DNA of 64,000 nucleotides, taken from assembly GCA_000720375.1 (NCBI GenBank), contig JOAA01000018.1, forward strand, positions 62,001 through 126,000, read 5' to 3'. Shown here in pieces: positions 17,604 through 26,599 of the stretch. Source of the stretch: Rhodococcus rhodnii. GTDB taxonomy: Bacteria > Actinomycetota > Actinomycetes > Mycobacteriales > Pseudonocardiaceae. The position numbers and the translations under genes are program-made. The notes below the pieces were generated by a model that was not told the DNA's origin, searched no databases, and saw only the letters and a program-made list of their open reading frames with translations. Numbering within the stretch: position 1 is the first letter of the stretch; each line of letters begins with the position of its first letter.

Positions 17604-18587
17604 ATGATCGCTGAAGAGGTCGAGAAGGTCGCCGCCGAGACCGGATTCTCCGGCGTGGTGTCCGTCGACCGTGGCGGCCGGATCGAATTCGCCAAGGCCT
17701 ACGGCTACGCACATCGCGGTTATCAGATCGCGAACACAGTGGACACCAGGTTCTCGATTGCCAGTGGTGTCAAGGGATTGACCGCGCTCACGGTCGTCAG
17801 CCTGATCGTCGACGGTGTGCTGGAGCTCGCCACCACGGCCCGATCGGTGCTGGGCAAGGATCTGCCGCTGATCGACGACGCGGTGACCGTGGAACACCTG
17901 TTGGGCCACCGATCGGGTATCGGCGATTACTACCAAGAGGATCCCGACGACGACATCGCCGCCTATCTGCTTCCGGCCGCTCCAGAAAAACTCGCCGACA
18001 CCGAGCAATATCTGCCCGTGCTGGACGGGTATCCACAGCAGTTCGCGCCGGGCACTGATTTCGCGTACTGCAACGGCGGCTATGTGGTTCTCGCCCTGAT
18101 CGCCGAGCGTGTCAGCGGCACGCCATTCCACACGCTCGTCCGCGAACGCGTGTGCACGCCTGCCGGGATGACATCCACCGAATTCCTGCGCAGCGACGAA
18201 CCGGGACCGCGAACCGCGCTCGGATACGTCGGCAATCGCACCAACATCTTCCACCTACCGGTTCGCGGCAACGGTGACGGCGGCATCCACTCGACCACAG
18301 CGGACTTCACGGCATTCTGGTCCGCCTTGCACAACGGGGCGATCGTGCCGGCCGATTGGGTGGCGGCCATGACCCGTCCGCGCAGTGATTACGACGAGGT
18401 TCTGCAATACGGCCTAGGCTTCTGGCTACCGACCGGAAAGCACACGGTGATGCTCGAGGGCTACGACGCGGGCGTGTCATTCCGCAGCACACACAAACCG
18501 GCGACCGGCCTGACGTACACGGTGATGTCCAACGATTCCGAAGGCGCCTGGCCAGTGACCCGCCGACTGGCAGAAATACTGGATTAG
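17604..18587 (+). CDS. cytoplasmic serine hydrolase, class C beta-lactamase fold
   Basis: 327 aa. SASGVKGL-type SxxK (Ser-Gly-Val-Lys in SIASGVKGLTAL) gives the nucleophile and base; YCNGGY supplies the YxN motif. HTVMLEGYDAG near residue 300 occupies the place of the third motif. There is no signal peptide, so it works inside the cell, unlike true beta-lactamases or PBPs; an esterase or peptidase role is likely. The DYYQEDPDDDIAAYL loop is typical of this actinobacterial subgroup. Its stop overlaps the next, convergent gene by 4 bases. Confidence 0.85.
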   Translation: MIAEEVEKVAAETGFSGVVSVDRGGRIEFAKAYGYAHRGYQIANTVDTRFSIASGVKGLTALTVVSLIVDGVLELATTARSVLGKDLPLIDDAVTVEHLLGHRSGIGDYYQEDPDDDIAAYLLPAAPEKLADTEQYLPVLDGYPQQFAPGTDFAYCNGGYVVLALIAERVSGTPFHTLVRERVCTPAGMTSTEFLRSDEPGPRTALGYVGNRTNIFHLPVRGNGDGGIHSTTADFTAFWSALHNGAIVPADWVAAMTRPRSDYDEVLQYGLGFWLPTGKHTVMLEGYDAGVSFRSTHKPATGLTYTVMSNDSEGAWPVTRRLAEILD

Positions 18588-18952
18588 AGGTCCGGCAACG
18601 GATCCGGCGGCAGGAAGTCCGCAGTCATGATCTCCGCGTCCGCCGCCCGGACAACGGAGACGTACTCCTCGTCGATCTCCAGCAACAACGGGCCAAGCGT
18701 GACCGTCGGCGACAGCGAGCCGTACAACTCGACTGGCCCGAGCTTGGTCCGCCGCGGATATGTCGCCAGCACTCCGGCCGGTCTATGACGGCTGAACCAT
18801 CTGCAACCCAATACCGTCACCGTGTTGTCCGTAACGACGATCAAATACTCCCCCATCGCCGCCACCGAGCTGGCGGGGAACATGTACCTGATCTGCTCCC
18901 CCTCTGGTAACAGCTCACGGCACCTTCTGCGCACCACGGAGGACACCGGCAT
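18584..18952 (-). CDS. hypothetical protein
   Basis: 122 aa from the ATG at 18952; an alternative GTG 18 bases upstream is possible, but GTGAGG directly before the ATG favours it only weakly. The pattern of beta-strands (IRYMFPASS, YLIVVTDNTVTVLGCRW, VSVVRAADAEIM) and the PGE-like LLPEGEQIRYM opening resemble small PH-like domains of actinobacteria; I do not assign a function. No signal peptide or membrane helix. Confidence 0.65.
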   Translation of the reverse strand: MPVSSVVRRRCRELLPEGEQIRYMFPASSVAAMGEYLIVVTDNTVTVLGCRWFSRHRPAGVLATYPRRTKLGPVELYGSLSPTVTLGPLLLEIDEEYVSVVRAADAEIMTADFLPPDPLPDL

Positions 18953-19070
18953 CCTCACGCACCCCCTCACCCGTCCTGCCCTCCCAGTCTGCGCACCGGC
19001 GTGCTCCCGTCAAGCCCCCATTAGCACTGGTCACACATGCCTTGCGATTGGATCATGGGACGACATGGAA

Positions 19071-19105
19071 CCGGGGCCGTACCGGCGCTGGCGGTACGGC
19101 CCCGG
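19071..19105 (-). terminator. terminator of the GH87 gene
   Basis: A 14-bp perfect stem CCGGGGCCGTACCG/CGGTACGGCCCCGG with a 7-nt loop, 14 bases beyond the stop of the large glucanase gene. It has no T-run, as is common in actinobacteria. Confidence 0.7.
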
Positions 19106-19118
19106 AGTCGATCACCCC

Positions 19119-22100
19119 TTAGTTGATATTGATCTTGAACGTGGTCGTGGTGTTCTTGATGTCCTGATGGTTGTCGGCGAACCGCAGGTTGGTGAAGGTG
19201 ACCTCACCGACCGCCGGACCTTGGCCTGGTTCGGGCATTTCGTTGGCCCACAAACCGAAGCCGGACTTGGACTCGAATTGGTCACCCGACAGCCGCGCGC
19301 CGCTGATCGAGATGTTGGTCAGCACCGAGTCGGTGATCGGGTTCTCCGGCTGACCGCCGGTGTACTTGGTCTGGAACATGATCCCGCTGTACGTCGGGTC
19401 CACGATGTCCACATCGGACACCCTGATGTCCCGGTACACCTTGCTGGCGGAGAACATCCAGATCGCGCCGAAGGTCTGCGCGCCCCAGAAGTGCCCGCCC
19501 GCCCGGACGAGCGAGATGTTCTGGAACGACGTGATCCCCGGGCCGAATCCCTCCATCGGGTATCCGAAGTCCAGCGAGCTGATCGTGACGCCGGAGTACG
19601 TCAACGTGTCCGCGATGTACAAGTTGCGGAAGGTGTTGTTCTGGCCGCCGTACACCGCGAGGCCTGCCGCCCGCCAGGTCGTGGTGGAGGACAGGTTCTC
19701 GTACACGTTGCCGGTCTGCCCGCTGCCGCCCGCGTCGGTCGCGGCGAACAACGCGAAGCTGTCGTCACCGGTGGACCGGGCGTCGATGTTGCTGAGGCGG
19801 TTGTTCTTGCTGCCGTTGGTCATGTTGACGCCGTCGGCCCACATGTTCCGGATGCGCGAGTTGGTGATCGAGATGTTCTGCACGTTCGCGCCCCAGAACA
19901 GGCACACCATGTGCTCGGTCCAGACGTTGTCGATCGTCAGGCCGGTGACGCCGTTGGCGTCGAAGACCTTGCCTGGGCCGTCGATCCGGTTGACGTAGTT
20001 GCCGAAGTAGGCGAACCCGGAGAACTTCGACGCACCCGCCGCGGCCTCGATCCGGAACCCGATGTCGGTTCCTTCCTGGTTGCTGGGCGCGAGGAACCTC
20101 GAGAACCACGGGCCCGCGCCGACAACCTGGATCGGCTTGCCGTACACCTGGAACTTGCTGCCGGTCTGGTAGTCACCTCTCGGCAGGTACACGCCGACCA
20201 AGGTGCCTGTGGTGTCCATCCGCACCCGGTCGAGCGCGTTCTGCACGTCCTGGTGCGAGAACCCGGCAGGCACGACGAACTTGGCCGGATCCGGGTTCGG
20301 GGTTTCGGACACCTGCTCGAAGTCCACGAAGTCGATCGCGTACGTGCTCGTGTTGGACGCGGACTTCTGCAGCCGGATCTTGCTGCCCGCAGGCACAGTG
20401 CTGTTGAGCAGAACGCTTGCCTCGTCGTAGATGTGGCGCGGACCGCCCGCTCCGGGGCTGTTGCCCGGGCTGGCCTCGTTGCCGTACACCCACGAGTAGC
20501 GCGAGGTCAGGTTGATCGACTTGTGGAACGTACCGTTGACGAAGATGTCCAAAGTGGAGTTGATACCACCGCCGCCCGGCGCGTCCGGGATGGAGAACCG
20601 GGTGACCAGCGTGTTGGTCGCCTGCCGGTTGGTGAACTCCACCGAGGCGCCTGTGCTGTTCAACGTGACCGCACGCCGTCCGGACGCCTCACCGGCGAGG
20701 TCACCGATTGTCCGGTTAGGACCGACGACCGCAGCGCCACCGGCGAGCACACCGGTCTCGGCTTCGTAGTGGTCGTAAGGCATGTTGGCGCCACGACCGA
20801 CGAACAACGACTGGGTAGTGGTGTTGTTGCCTTGCTTGACGGGCAATTCGTTGCCGTCATTGGCGATCACGGTCTTGATCGTGTACCGGCCGTTGGCGGC
20901 GGTCCACGTACCGAGGGCCACGGGCGCCGTCGTGGCTCCAGCGGCGATCACGCCATTGTGGGCGCCACTGAGATTGGCGACAACGGCGCCCGTGTCCGCG
21001 TTCGCCACCTGCAAGGTGACGTTGTGCGCACCGCTCGCCGAGGCGATGGTGCCTTGGTTCTTGATCGCGACCGAGAAGTTCACCGTGTTCCCGGCCGATG
21101 GGTTGTCCGGCGTCCAGCCGACCGGTGACGCGATCAGGTCGGAGCTCGAGACCGGGTTCACCACGAGCGAGCTCGCGTTGGTGAAAATGTTGTTGGCCTC
21201 GCTCTGCTCGATGACCTTGTTCGACTCGTCGACCTTGGCGATCAACTGGTACGAACCGGCCGTCTGCGCACCGATGTTCGCCGAGACCGTCGCTTGCGCG
21301 CCTGCCGCGATGGAGGCGACCTGCGCGGTGCCGACCTTGGTCGTGCCGAGGTAGAAGTTCAGATCCGTGGCACCGGACGCGAGTGCACCGGCATTGCGGA
21401 CCGTCGCGGTGGCGGTGATCGAGTCCGTCTCCACTGGCGACGACGGCGACCACGATGACCCGGAGATCGTCAGGTCAGGGTTCGGTGCCGCGGCACCGAT
21501 GACCTGGAACTCCGCCGCCTGCCCGGCTGGGGCGCCGGTGTTCGCGGTGAACTTCAACTGGACGTCGGCAACCCGTGCGGCCACCGGGATGGTGACGGAG
21601 TTCCCTGTCGCAGGGTCGAAGCTGTACGTGGTCGCTGGCACCAGTCTGGTCATGCCGGACGCGCCCTGCTCACGGCCGAGGACCTCGATGGTCTGCGTCC
21701 GTGGCCCCCAGATCGTGGCCGGGTTGAGCCGCACCACCACCGAGCTTGTGTCCACATTGGAGCCAAGCTGGACGGTCAGCGTGTTCGGATACGAGCCACC
21801 CGCGCCTTCCCAGTACGTGTTCACGTCATTGTCGTTGGCATTGGTAGCGATGAAGGTGTGCACCGTCGAGGACGCGGTGATCGGCTTGCCGACCGCGAGG
21901 TTCGTGCCTCCGTTGCCTTGCCCGATGCGGGTGATGCTGTTGCTGTTCGGAGACTGGTTACCCGCAGCGTCCTTGGCGCGCACGAAGTACGTGACCGTCG
22001 CGCTGTCCGGCTGGTTGTCCGTGAAGGACAGTCCCGTCACGCTGGTACGCAGCACGTTGTTGGCGTAGACGTCGTAGCCGGTGACACCGACGTTGTCCGT

Positions 22101-23045
22101 GGCCGCGTTCCACTGCAGGTTGACCTGACCAGAGCCCGGTTGTGTGTACCGGAGGTTGGCTGGCGCGGTCGGAGGTTCGTTGTCGCCGCCGTCAGGGCCG
22201 TAGACCTCGAACTCGGACACCTGGCCCGCAGGCCAACCCGTGTTCGCGGTGAAATGCAGCCGCAGGTACCGGGTTGTCGTTGCGGTGTAGTTGATCGTGA
22301 CGGTGTTGTTGGTCGCCGGATTGAACTGGTAGCCCGCCGAGGCAACGATGTCCGTGAATGTGCTGCCGTTGGCGCTGCCCTGAACGGTCAGGCTTTGCGT
22401 GCGCGGACCCCAGTTGGCGACGGGCAGTTTCAGCACGATCTGGGTCGTGCTGATCGACGCGCCCAGGTCGACCTGCAGCCACTGCGGGAAGGCGTTGTTC
22501 GTGCTTTCCCAGTAGGTGTTCTGGTTCGAGTCGTTGCTGTTGCCGGGGCCGTAGCCGCCGACGGATCCGCTGGCGGTCATTGCTTTGCCGAGCGCGAGGT
22601 TCGGTCCGGCCAGAATCGTCGGCGTCGTCTCGATCTCGGCCAGTGCGCCGTCAGTGCCGGCGAAGTCCACCCGCACGTACCGGGTCACCGTGGCACCAAA
22701 GGGAATCTGGACGGTGTTGTGCTCGCGTGGCTCGAACTTGTAGTCCTTGGCCGCGGCGATGGTGAAGTATCCGACGCCGTCGTAACTACCCTGCACGGAC
22801 AGGTGCTGCGTCCGTGCCTCCCACTTGGCAGGCAGTTTGAGCACGACACCGGAGATACTCTTGGCCTGGCCGAGGTCGATCTGCGCGGGTGCGCCGCCGC
22901 TCTGCCAGTACGAGTTCTGGTTGCCGTCTCGAATGACACTGCTGCTTCGGATGTCGGTGTTCGGCGCCGCGACGGCAGGGGTGGACACGCCGAACAAACC
23001 GAGGCTTGCGATGAGTAGTGCGGCTGACAGCCGAGATCTGGTCAT
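19119..23045 (-). CDS. secreted modular alpha-glucanase, GH87 (mycodextranase/alpha-1,3-glucanase type)
   Basis: 1308 aa extracellular enzyme. After a signal peptide (cut near AVAA, residue 27) come two discoidin/F5-8 type C-like modules (about 28-145 and 148-284), a fibronectin III domain (288-372), a third discoidin-like module (383-522), two CARDB domains (526-625 and 633-745), a CBM6/35-like domain opening YDHYEAETG (757-905), and a right-handed beta-helix (about 915-1308). The helix carries ADGVN (Asp near 1071) and STGDDSF (Asp pair near 1093-1094), matching the three catalytic aspartates of GH87 enzymes in spacing. GH87 enzymes cut alpha-1,3 (or mixed alpha-1,3/1,4) glucans of fungal walls or biofilms. 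A strong hairpin follows the gene. The gene stands alone. Confidence 0.85.
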   Translation of the reverse strand: MTRSRLSAALLIASLGLFGVSTPAVAAPNTDIRSSSVIRDGNQNSYWQSGGAPAQIDLGQAKSISGVVLKLPAKWEARTQHLSVQGSYDGVGYFTIAAAKDYKFEPREHNTVQIPFGATVTRYVRVDFAGTDGALAEIETTPTILAGPNLALGKAMTASGSVGGYGPGNSNDSNQNTYWESTNNAFPQWLQVDLGASISTTQIVLKLPVANWGPRTQSLTVQGSANGSTFTDIVASAGYQFNPATNNTVTINYTATTTRYLRLHFTANTGWPAGQVSEFEVYGPDGGDNEPPTAPANLRYTQPGSGQVNLQWNAATDNVGVTGYDVYANNVLRTSVTGLSFTDNQPDSATVTYFVRAKDAAGNQSPNSNSITRIGQGNGGTNLAVGKPITASSTVHTFIATNANDNDVNTYWEGAGGSYPNTLTVQLGSNVDTSSVVVRLNPATIWGPRTQTIEVLGREQGASGMTRLVPATTYSFDPATGNSVTIPVAARVADVQLKFTANTGAPAGQAAEFQVIGAAAPNPDLTISGSSWSPSSPVETDSITATATVRNAGALASGATDLNFYLGTTKVGTAQVASIAAGAQATVSANIGAQTAGSYQLIAKVDESNKVIEQSEANNIFTNASSLVVNPVSSSDLIASPVGWTPDNPSAGNTVNFSVAIKNQGTIASASGAHNVTLQVANADTGAVVANLSGAHNGVIAAGATTAPVALGTWTAANGRYTIKTVIANDGNELPVKQGNNTTTQSLFVGRGANMPYDHYEAETGVLAGGAAVVGPNRTIGDLAGEASGRRAVTLNSTGASVEFTNRQATNTLVTRFSIPDAPGGGGINSTLDIFVNGTFHKSINLTSRYSWVYGNEASPGNSPGAGGPRHIYDEASVLLNSTVPAGSKIRLQKSASNTSTYAIDFVDFEQVSETPNPDPAKFVVPAGFSHQDVQNALDRVRMDTTGTLVGVYLPRGDYQTGSKFQVYGKPIQVVGAGPWFSRFLAPSNQEGTDIGFRIEAAAGASKFSGFAYFGNYVNRIDGPGKVFDANGVTGLTIDNVWTEHMVCLFWGANVQNISITNSRIRNMWADGVNMTNGSKNNRLSNIDARSTGDDSFALFAATDAGGSGQTGNVYENLSSTTTWRAAGLAVYGGQNNTFRNLYIADTLTYSGVTISSLDFGYPMEGFGPGITSFQNISLVRAGGHFWGAQTFGAIWMFSASKVYRDIRVSDVDIVDPTYSGIMFQTKYTGGQPENPITDSVLTNISISGARLSGDQFESKSGFGLWANEMPEPGQGPAVGEVTFTNLRFADNHQDIKNTTTTFKININ

Positions 23046-23222
23046 GCCTGACTGACCTCTCGTCCGGGGGCAGGGGTAAACGAGAAGGTTGGATCTTCCG
23101 GCCGGTTGTTGTAGATATTTCGGCCAGTTGTCATTTTTTTGCGGTCGGGAGTCCGAGCGTTACAGATGCGCTACGGCCACGTCAATAGCCAGTTAGCGAT
23201 GAGTGAGGTCGATCGGGAAACG

Positions 23223-23510
23223 TCAGGGCATCAGGCCGCGCAGCCGCACGCCCGCGGTGACCCGCTCGAAGCCGTTGCCGGTCAGCACGATCTCGGCACT
23301 CTGACCCTTGACCATCTCGTTGAAGAACTCGCCGTGGTACACAACGGCGTTGACCTTCAGTGCGACGTCGAATTTGCCCCCGCCGCCCCGCGCCTCGGTG
23401 AAGAAATCACCGACCCGGATCGGGCCCTTGTAACAGCGTCCGGTGATCCGCACACCGTTGCCGTCGGCGACGGGGCCGCCACCCAACTCGGCGAACTCGA
23501 TCTTGCGCAT
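23223..23510 (-). CDS. small protein with translation-factor-like beta-barrel
   Basis: 95 aa from the ATG at 23510, which has GGAGG five bases upstream. The sequence VRITGRCYKGPIRVGDFFTEA, FDVALKVNAVVYHGEFFNEM and GQSAEIVLTG follows the pattern of the EF-Tu domain 2-like barrel (strand - G..VG..F - strand - LxG). No GTPase domain is present. Stand-alone versions occur in actinobacteria with no known role. It is divergent from the TetR gene, with about 200 bases between them. Confidence 0.65.
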   Translation of the reverse strand: MRKIEFAELGGGPVADGNGVRITGRCYKGPIRVGDFFTEARGGGGKFDVALKVNAVVYHGEFFNEMVKGQSAEIVLTGNGFERVTAGVRLRGLMP

Positions 23511-23673
23511 GCCGCCTCCGACGTCCGCCCCCATTGGTGAACCCGATGCATGCTCCCTTCCGACACGGTCCGTAGCAAGCCCCGTGACCTTGAAATTTCC
23601 GAAGTGTGATAACTCGGGGCGGCGCTCCAGCCGATCACACCGACCGTAGATGTCGATCTCACAGACGGTGAAG

Positions 23674-23709
23674 GTGTACGTCGTACACATCGACGTGTAC
23701 GTTGTACAC
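23674..23709. promoter_or_regulatory. twin palindromes, TetR operator
   Basis: GTGTAC-GTC-GTACAC at 23674-23688 and GTGTAC-GTT-GTACAC at 23695-23709, with starts exactly 21 bases apart (two helical turns), ending directly before the GTG start of the TetR gene. This suits cooperative binding of two dimers on one DNA face and autoregulation. Confidence 0.75.
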
Positions 23710-24282
23710 GTGACTCCGACTCCGGACCGGCTGACCGCCGCGGTCCTGGCGATCCTGCTGAGCGAAGGCGCCCAGGCGGTGACGATGCGTCGAGCGGCGG
23801 CCGACGCGGGCGTCACCACGATGGCCACCTATCGGCATTTCCCCAACAGGGAAGCCTTGCTGCACAAGGCAGTCCACGACGCTGTCGCGGACGAGACCGC
23901 GTCGTGGAGCGAGTGGGATCCCGGCTTGGACTTCGCGGCGCGCACGGACCAGTTGCTTGACCTCTTTCTGAACTTCGCGCTCGGCAAACCGAACCTGTAC
24001 AAGTACCTGGTCACCGAAGAGCGGCCGGACGCCCGGCAGTTCCCTTCGGACTTCCGGCAAGGCGGCTCCCCCGCCTTCGCGCCGGTCTTCGAAGCCGTGT
24101 CGCGGGGGATGCGCGACAAGGTCCTGCGCCAGGACGACGTTCTCGAGGTCACGCTCGCGATCACCACACCGGTCATGGGTCTGCTGCAGCAGTACCACGG
24201 CGGCCGGATCACGTTGCCAGAGCAGGAATTCCGGGCGCTGTGCAAGCGAACGGTCGAAAGGGTTCTCAATGGCATTCGTTAG
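23710..24282 (+). CDS. TetR-family transcriptional regulator
   Basis: 190 aa from the GTG at 23710, chosen because the twin palindromes end at the base before it; longer starts at 23650 or 23668 would translate the operator. The HTH is clear: RLTAAVLAILLSEGAQAVTM, RRAAADAGVTTMATYRHFPNREALL. The C-terminal ligand/dimer domain (AARTDQLLDLFLNFALGKPNLYKYLV) is divergent, as in the whole family. The stop overlaps the Lnt-like gene by 14 bases, so the two are translationally coupled and probably co-repressed. The ligand is unknown. Confidence 0.88.
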   Translation: MTPTPDRLTAAVLAILLSEGAQAVTMRRAAADAGVTTMATYRHFPNREALLHKAVHDAVADETASWSEWDPGLDFAARTDQLLDLFLNFALGKPNLYKYLVTEERPDARQFPSDFRQGGSPAFAPVFEAVSRGMRDKVLRQDDVLEVTLAITTPVMGLLQQYHGGRITLPEQEFRALCKRTVERVLNGIR

Positions 24283-25615
24283 CGTGCTCGCCTCCGGTGC
24301 ACTGTTCTTCTTCGGCACCGGGCTGACGCCGATTCCAGTCCTGACGTGGCTCGCGCCGATTCCGGTGCTGGCGCCACGCTTGTCCGGCTGGAAGGCGTTC
24401 GCAGCCGGGGCAATCGCCTACTTGCTGGGCACCACCAACAGTTGGGTCTTCTACTCGGGCTCGCACGACATGCCGCTCTGGCCGTGGGGTCTGGTCATCA
24501 GCGTCGGGTCATCGCTGGCATTCGGCCTGAGCACATGGCTTTTCCACCGACTGCGCGACCGCAGCCCTGTTCTCGCGGCCCTCGCGGCACCAGCGGCCTG
24601 GGTCTCCGTGTTGTACCTGGTATGGGTGTCCAACCCGATGGGCATCCAGGGCACGCTGGCGACGACCCAAGCGGACTTCCCCTTGGTTTTGCAGATCTCG
24701 TCGGTGACAGGGGCGATGGGCGTCGAGTTCCTGGTGCTGTTCGTCCCCGCGGCGCTCGCCACGTTGCGCCTTCGTGGCGCCCTGCTTGCTTGTGGTGTCG
24801 CGGTGATCGTCGTTTCCTTCGGCGCTCTAAGGATGTCGTCGGGCCCGACCGAGCGGGTGGCATTGGTGGCCAGCGACCAGAAGGGCTGGGCCGCCGACCT
24901 CCGCACCGACCGTTCGCTCCTCGACGCCTATGTCGCTCAGTTGAGGGCGTTGCCTGAGGGCGTCCAGACTGTCGTCTTACCTGAGGCGGCCTTCGGCTCG
25001 TCCGATCCCGGAATCCTCATTCCGCCAATGGAAGAACTCGCCCGGCGCTTCACCATTGTCGTCGGCTACGCGGAATGGACCGACGCGAAGTACAACTACG
25101 CGTTGACGTTCCCGGGAGCGGCCCGATACCTCAAGCAGCACGACACCGTGAGCCCGCCAGGCCATTCGTTGGCATTCGCCAAACCGCATGTGGGCGTCGA
25201 AATCTGCATGGACGTAAACCACCGCAATCCCAGCGCCGCCTACGCCGCCGCGGGCGCCCGGCTGTTAGCCATTCCGGCCTCGGACGAAGACGAAAACGGC
25301 TGGCAGCACAGCCGTACCGCACTGCTACGCGGCGTGGAGAACGGCGTCGCCATCGCCTGGGGCGGCAGACAAACAAACTTGCTGCTCGCAGATGGCTATG
25401 GCCGCGTGATCGCATCCACACCCACGGGCACGACGGGCTTCACGACTGTAATTTCAGACGTTCCGCTAGGTCCCGGCGCGACCGTCTATACCCGCTTCGG
25501 TGACTGGTTCAGTTGGCTCTGTCTAGCCTTCACCTTGTGCCACGCCATCGGGCTATTGCGGGCACGACTGCGGAAGACGAAGATAGTAAGCACGCGCCGT
25601 GACGAAGTCGCGTAA
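24269..25615 (+). CDS. apolipoprotein N-acyltransferase-like membrane protein
   Basis: 448 aa. About six to seven N-terminal membrane helices are followed by an extracytoplasmic nitrilase-type domain and a last helix near 415-435, the Lnt architecture. The Glu-Lys-Cys triad is visible: VVLPEAAF (Glu), YLKQHD (Lys) and VGVEICMD (Cys). Lnt adds the third acyl chain to lipoproteins, using phospholipid donors; the fewer helices and the odd CMD at the active Cys mark this as a divergent member, so another amidase or acyltransferase role is possible. It overlaps the TetR gene by 14 bases, which suggests inducible rather than housekeeping expression. Confidence 0.8.
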   Translation: MAFVSVLASGALFFFGTGLTPIPVLTWLAPIPVLAPRLSGWKAFAAGAIAYLLGTTNSWVFYSGSHDMPLWPWGLVISVGSSLAFGLSTWLFHRLRDRSPVLAALAAPAAWVSVLYLVWVSNPMGIQGTLATTQADFPLVLQISSVTGAMGVEFLVLFVPAALATLRLRGALLACGVAVIVVSFGALRMSSGPTERVALVASDQKGWAADLRTDRSLLDAYVAQLRALPEGVQTVVLPEAAFGSSDPGILIPPMEELARRFTIVVGYAEWTDAKYNYALTFPGAARYLKQHDTVSPPGHSLAFAKPHVGVEICMDVNHRNPSAAYAAAGARLLAIPASDEDENGWQHSRTALLRGVENGVAIAWGGRQTNLLLADGYGRVIASTPTGTTGFTTVISDVPLGPGATVYTRFGDWFSWLCLAFTLCHAIGLLRARLRKTKIVSTRRDEVA

Positions 25616-25674
25616 ATCTTGCCCTCGACCTCGGGATCCGGTTTTTGTTACAGCTTCAGCCGGTGAGGTTGTTC

Positions 25675-25751
25675 ACGCATAACCAGCTTGGCGAAAACCC
25701 CGTCCTCGGGTTAGCTGAGCGGCATTCGGGGGAATTTTCGCTGTTATGCGT
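25675..25751 (+). promoter_or_regulatory. structured leader upstream of the coiled-coil/sortase pair
   Basis: ACGCATAAC at 25675-25683 pairs perfectly with GTTATGCGT at 25743-25751, closing a 59-base inner region, 17 bases before the TTG start. It would form a long-range stem ending close to the ribosome site AAGGGGAG. I could not match it to a known riboswitch. Confidence 0.4.
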
Positions 25752-25768
25752 AACAAGGGGAGAAAGTC

Positions 25769-26599
25769 TTGAAGAAGTCGATGGGCCTGCTGTCGCGCGC
25801 TGTCCTCATCGGGGTTTCCGCCGCCGTGCTGGCAGCCCCCGCAGCACTGGCCACGCCGGTCACCGGCACGCCGGAAACCGGCGCCGAGCAGCCGCAGTCG
25901 GACGTGAAAGAGCGGATCGCCAAGTACAAGAAGCGCGTCGAGCAGATCGAAGCCGATCTGAAGGACGCCGTGCAGGCGGTCGAAGCGGCCGGCAACAAGG
26001 CCGAGGCGCAGAAAGCCAAGGCAGCGGCCGAGAAGGTCAAGGCCGCTGCGGACACGCTCGACAAGGAGCTGCAGGCGTTCCTCGACAGCCCTGACCTGAA
26101 GGAGCACCAGGACCGGATCGCGGTCGGCCAGGTCATGCACCGCGCGCAGGAGGCGATCAAGGCCGCGGACGCGGCGATCACCAAGGCGCAGAAGAAGATC
26201 GACGACGACCAGCCGACGCCACCCGTGCCCGCCGCGGACATCGCCGTGGAGCCGCAGTCCGCCGGCCGCGGCGGCATTGTCGCCATCGTGGTGTTCTGCC
26301 CCGAGGGCAAGGTGAGCAATTTCGCCTCCGACGCGCTGAACATCGTTGCCGAGTCGCGGTACGAGGACGGCCCGATCACCGCGATCGGCGCGATCGTCAA
26401 GGAGGACGCCGCACCCGGCAAGCACTCCGTCACGGCCTCGTGCGACTCGCAGAAGCTGACCGCGTCGTTCACCGTGACCGCGGACGCACCGGTGCAGTCG
26501 AAGCCGCCGACAAGCGATGACGTGCGCCGCAAGAGCGTCGTCAAGCCGAAGGGCAAGATCGAGACCGGCGGCGGCGCGACCGCCCTGCAGACGGTCTGA
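25769..26599 (+). CDS. secreted coiled-coil protein linked to sortase
   Basis: 276 aa. TTG start at 25769 with AAGGGGAG six bases upstream (ATG 25781 is an alternative). A signal peptide (MGLLSRAVLIGVSAAVLAAPAALA) leads to a long Lys/Glu/Ala-rich helix (about residues 45-150, for example ERIAKYKKRVEQIEADLKDA), then a Pro-rich hinge and an Ig-like beta domain with a cysteine pair (VVFCPEG, TASCDSQ), and a Ser/Lys-rich tail. No LPXTG-type sorting motif or C-terminal membrane anchor is present, so it is probably not a sortase substrate of the usual kind. It is coupled to the sortase gene by a TGATG overlap. Confidence 0.75.
   Translation: MKKSMGLLSRAVLIGVSAAVLAAPAALATPVTGTPETGAEQPQSDVKERIAKYKKRVEQIEADLKDAVQAVEAAGNKAEAQKAKAAAEKVKAAADTLDKELQAFLDSPDLKEHQDRIAVGQVMHRAQEAIKAADAAITKAQKKIDDDQPTPPVPAADIAVEPQSAGRGGIVAIVVFCPEGKVSNFASDALNIVAESRYEDGPITAIGAIVKEDAAPGKHSVTASCDSQKLTASFTVTADAPVQSKPPTSDDVRRKSVVKPKGKIETGGGATALQTV

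Noticed and set aside
25621..25768. Cyclic di-AMP (ydaO-type) riboswitch before the coiled-coil gene
   Set aside because: Some GGGGGAA bases fit, but the conserved core and pairing pattern could not be assembled. Kept only as an unnamed structured leader.
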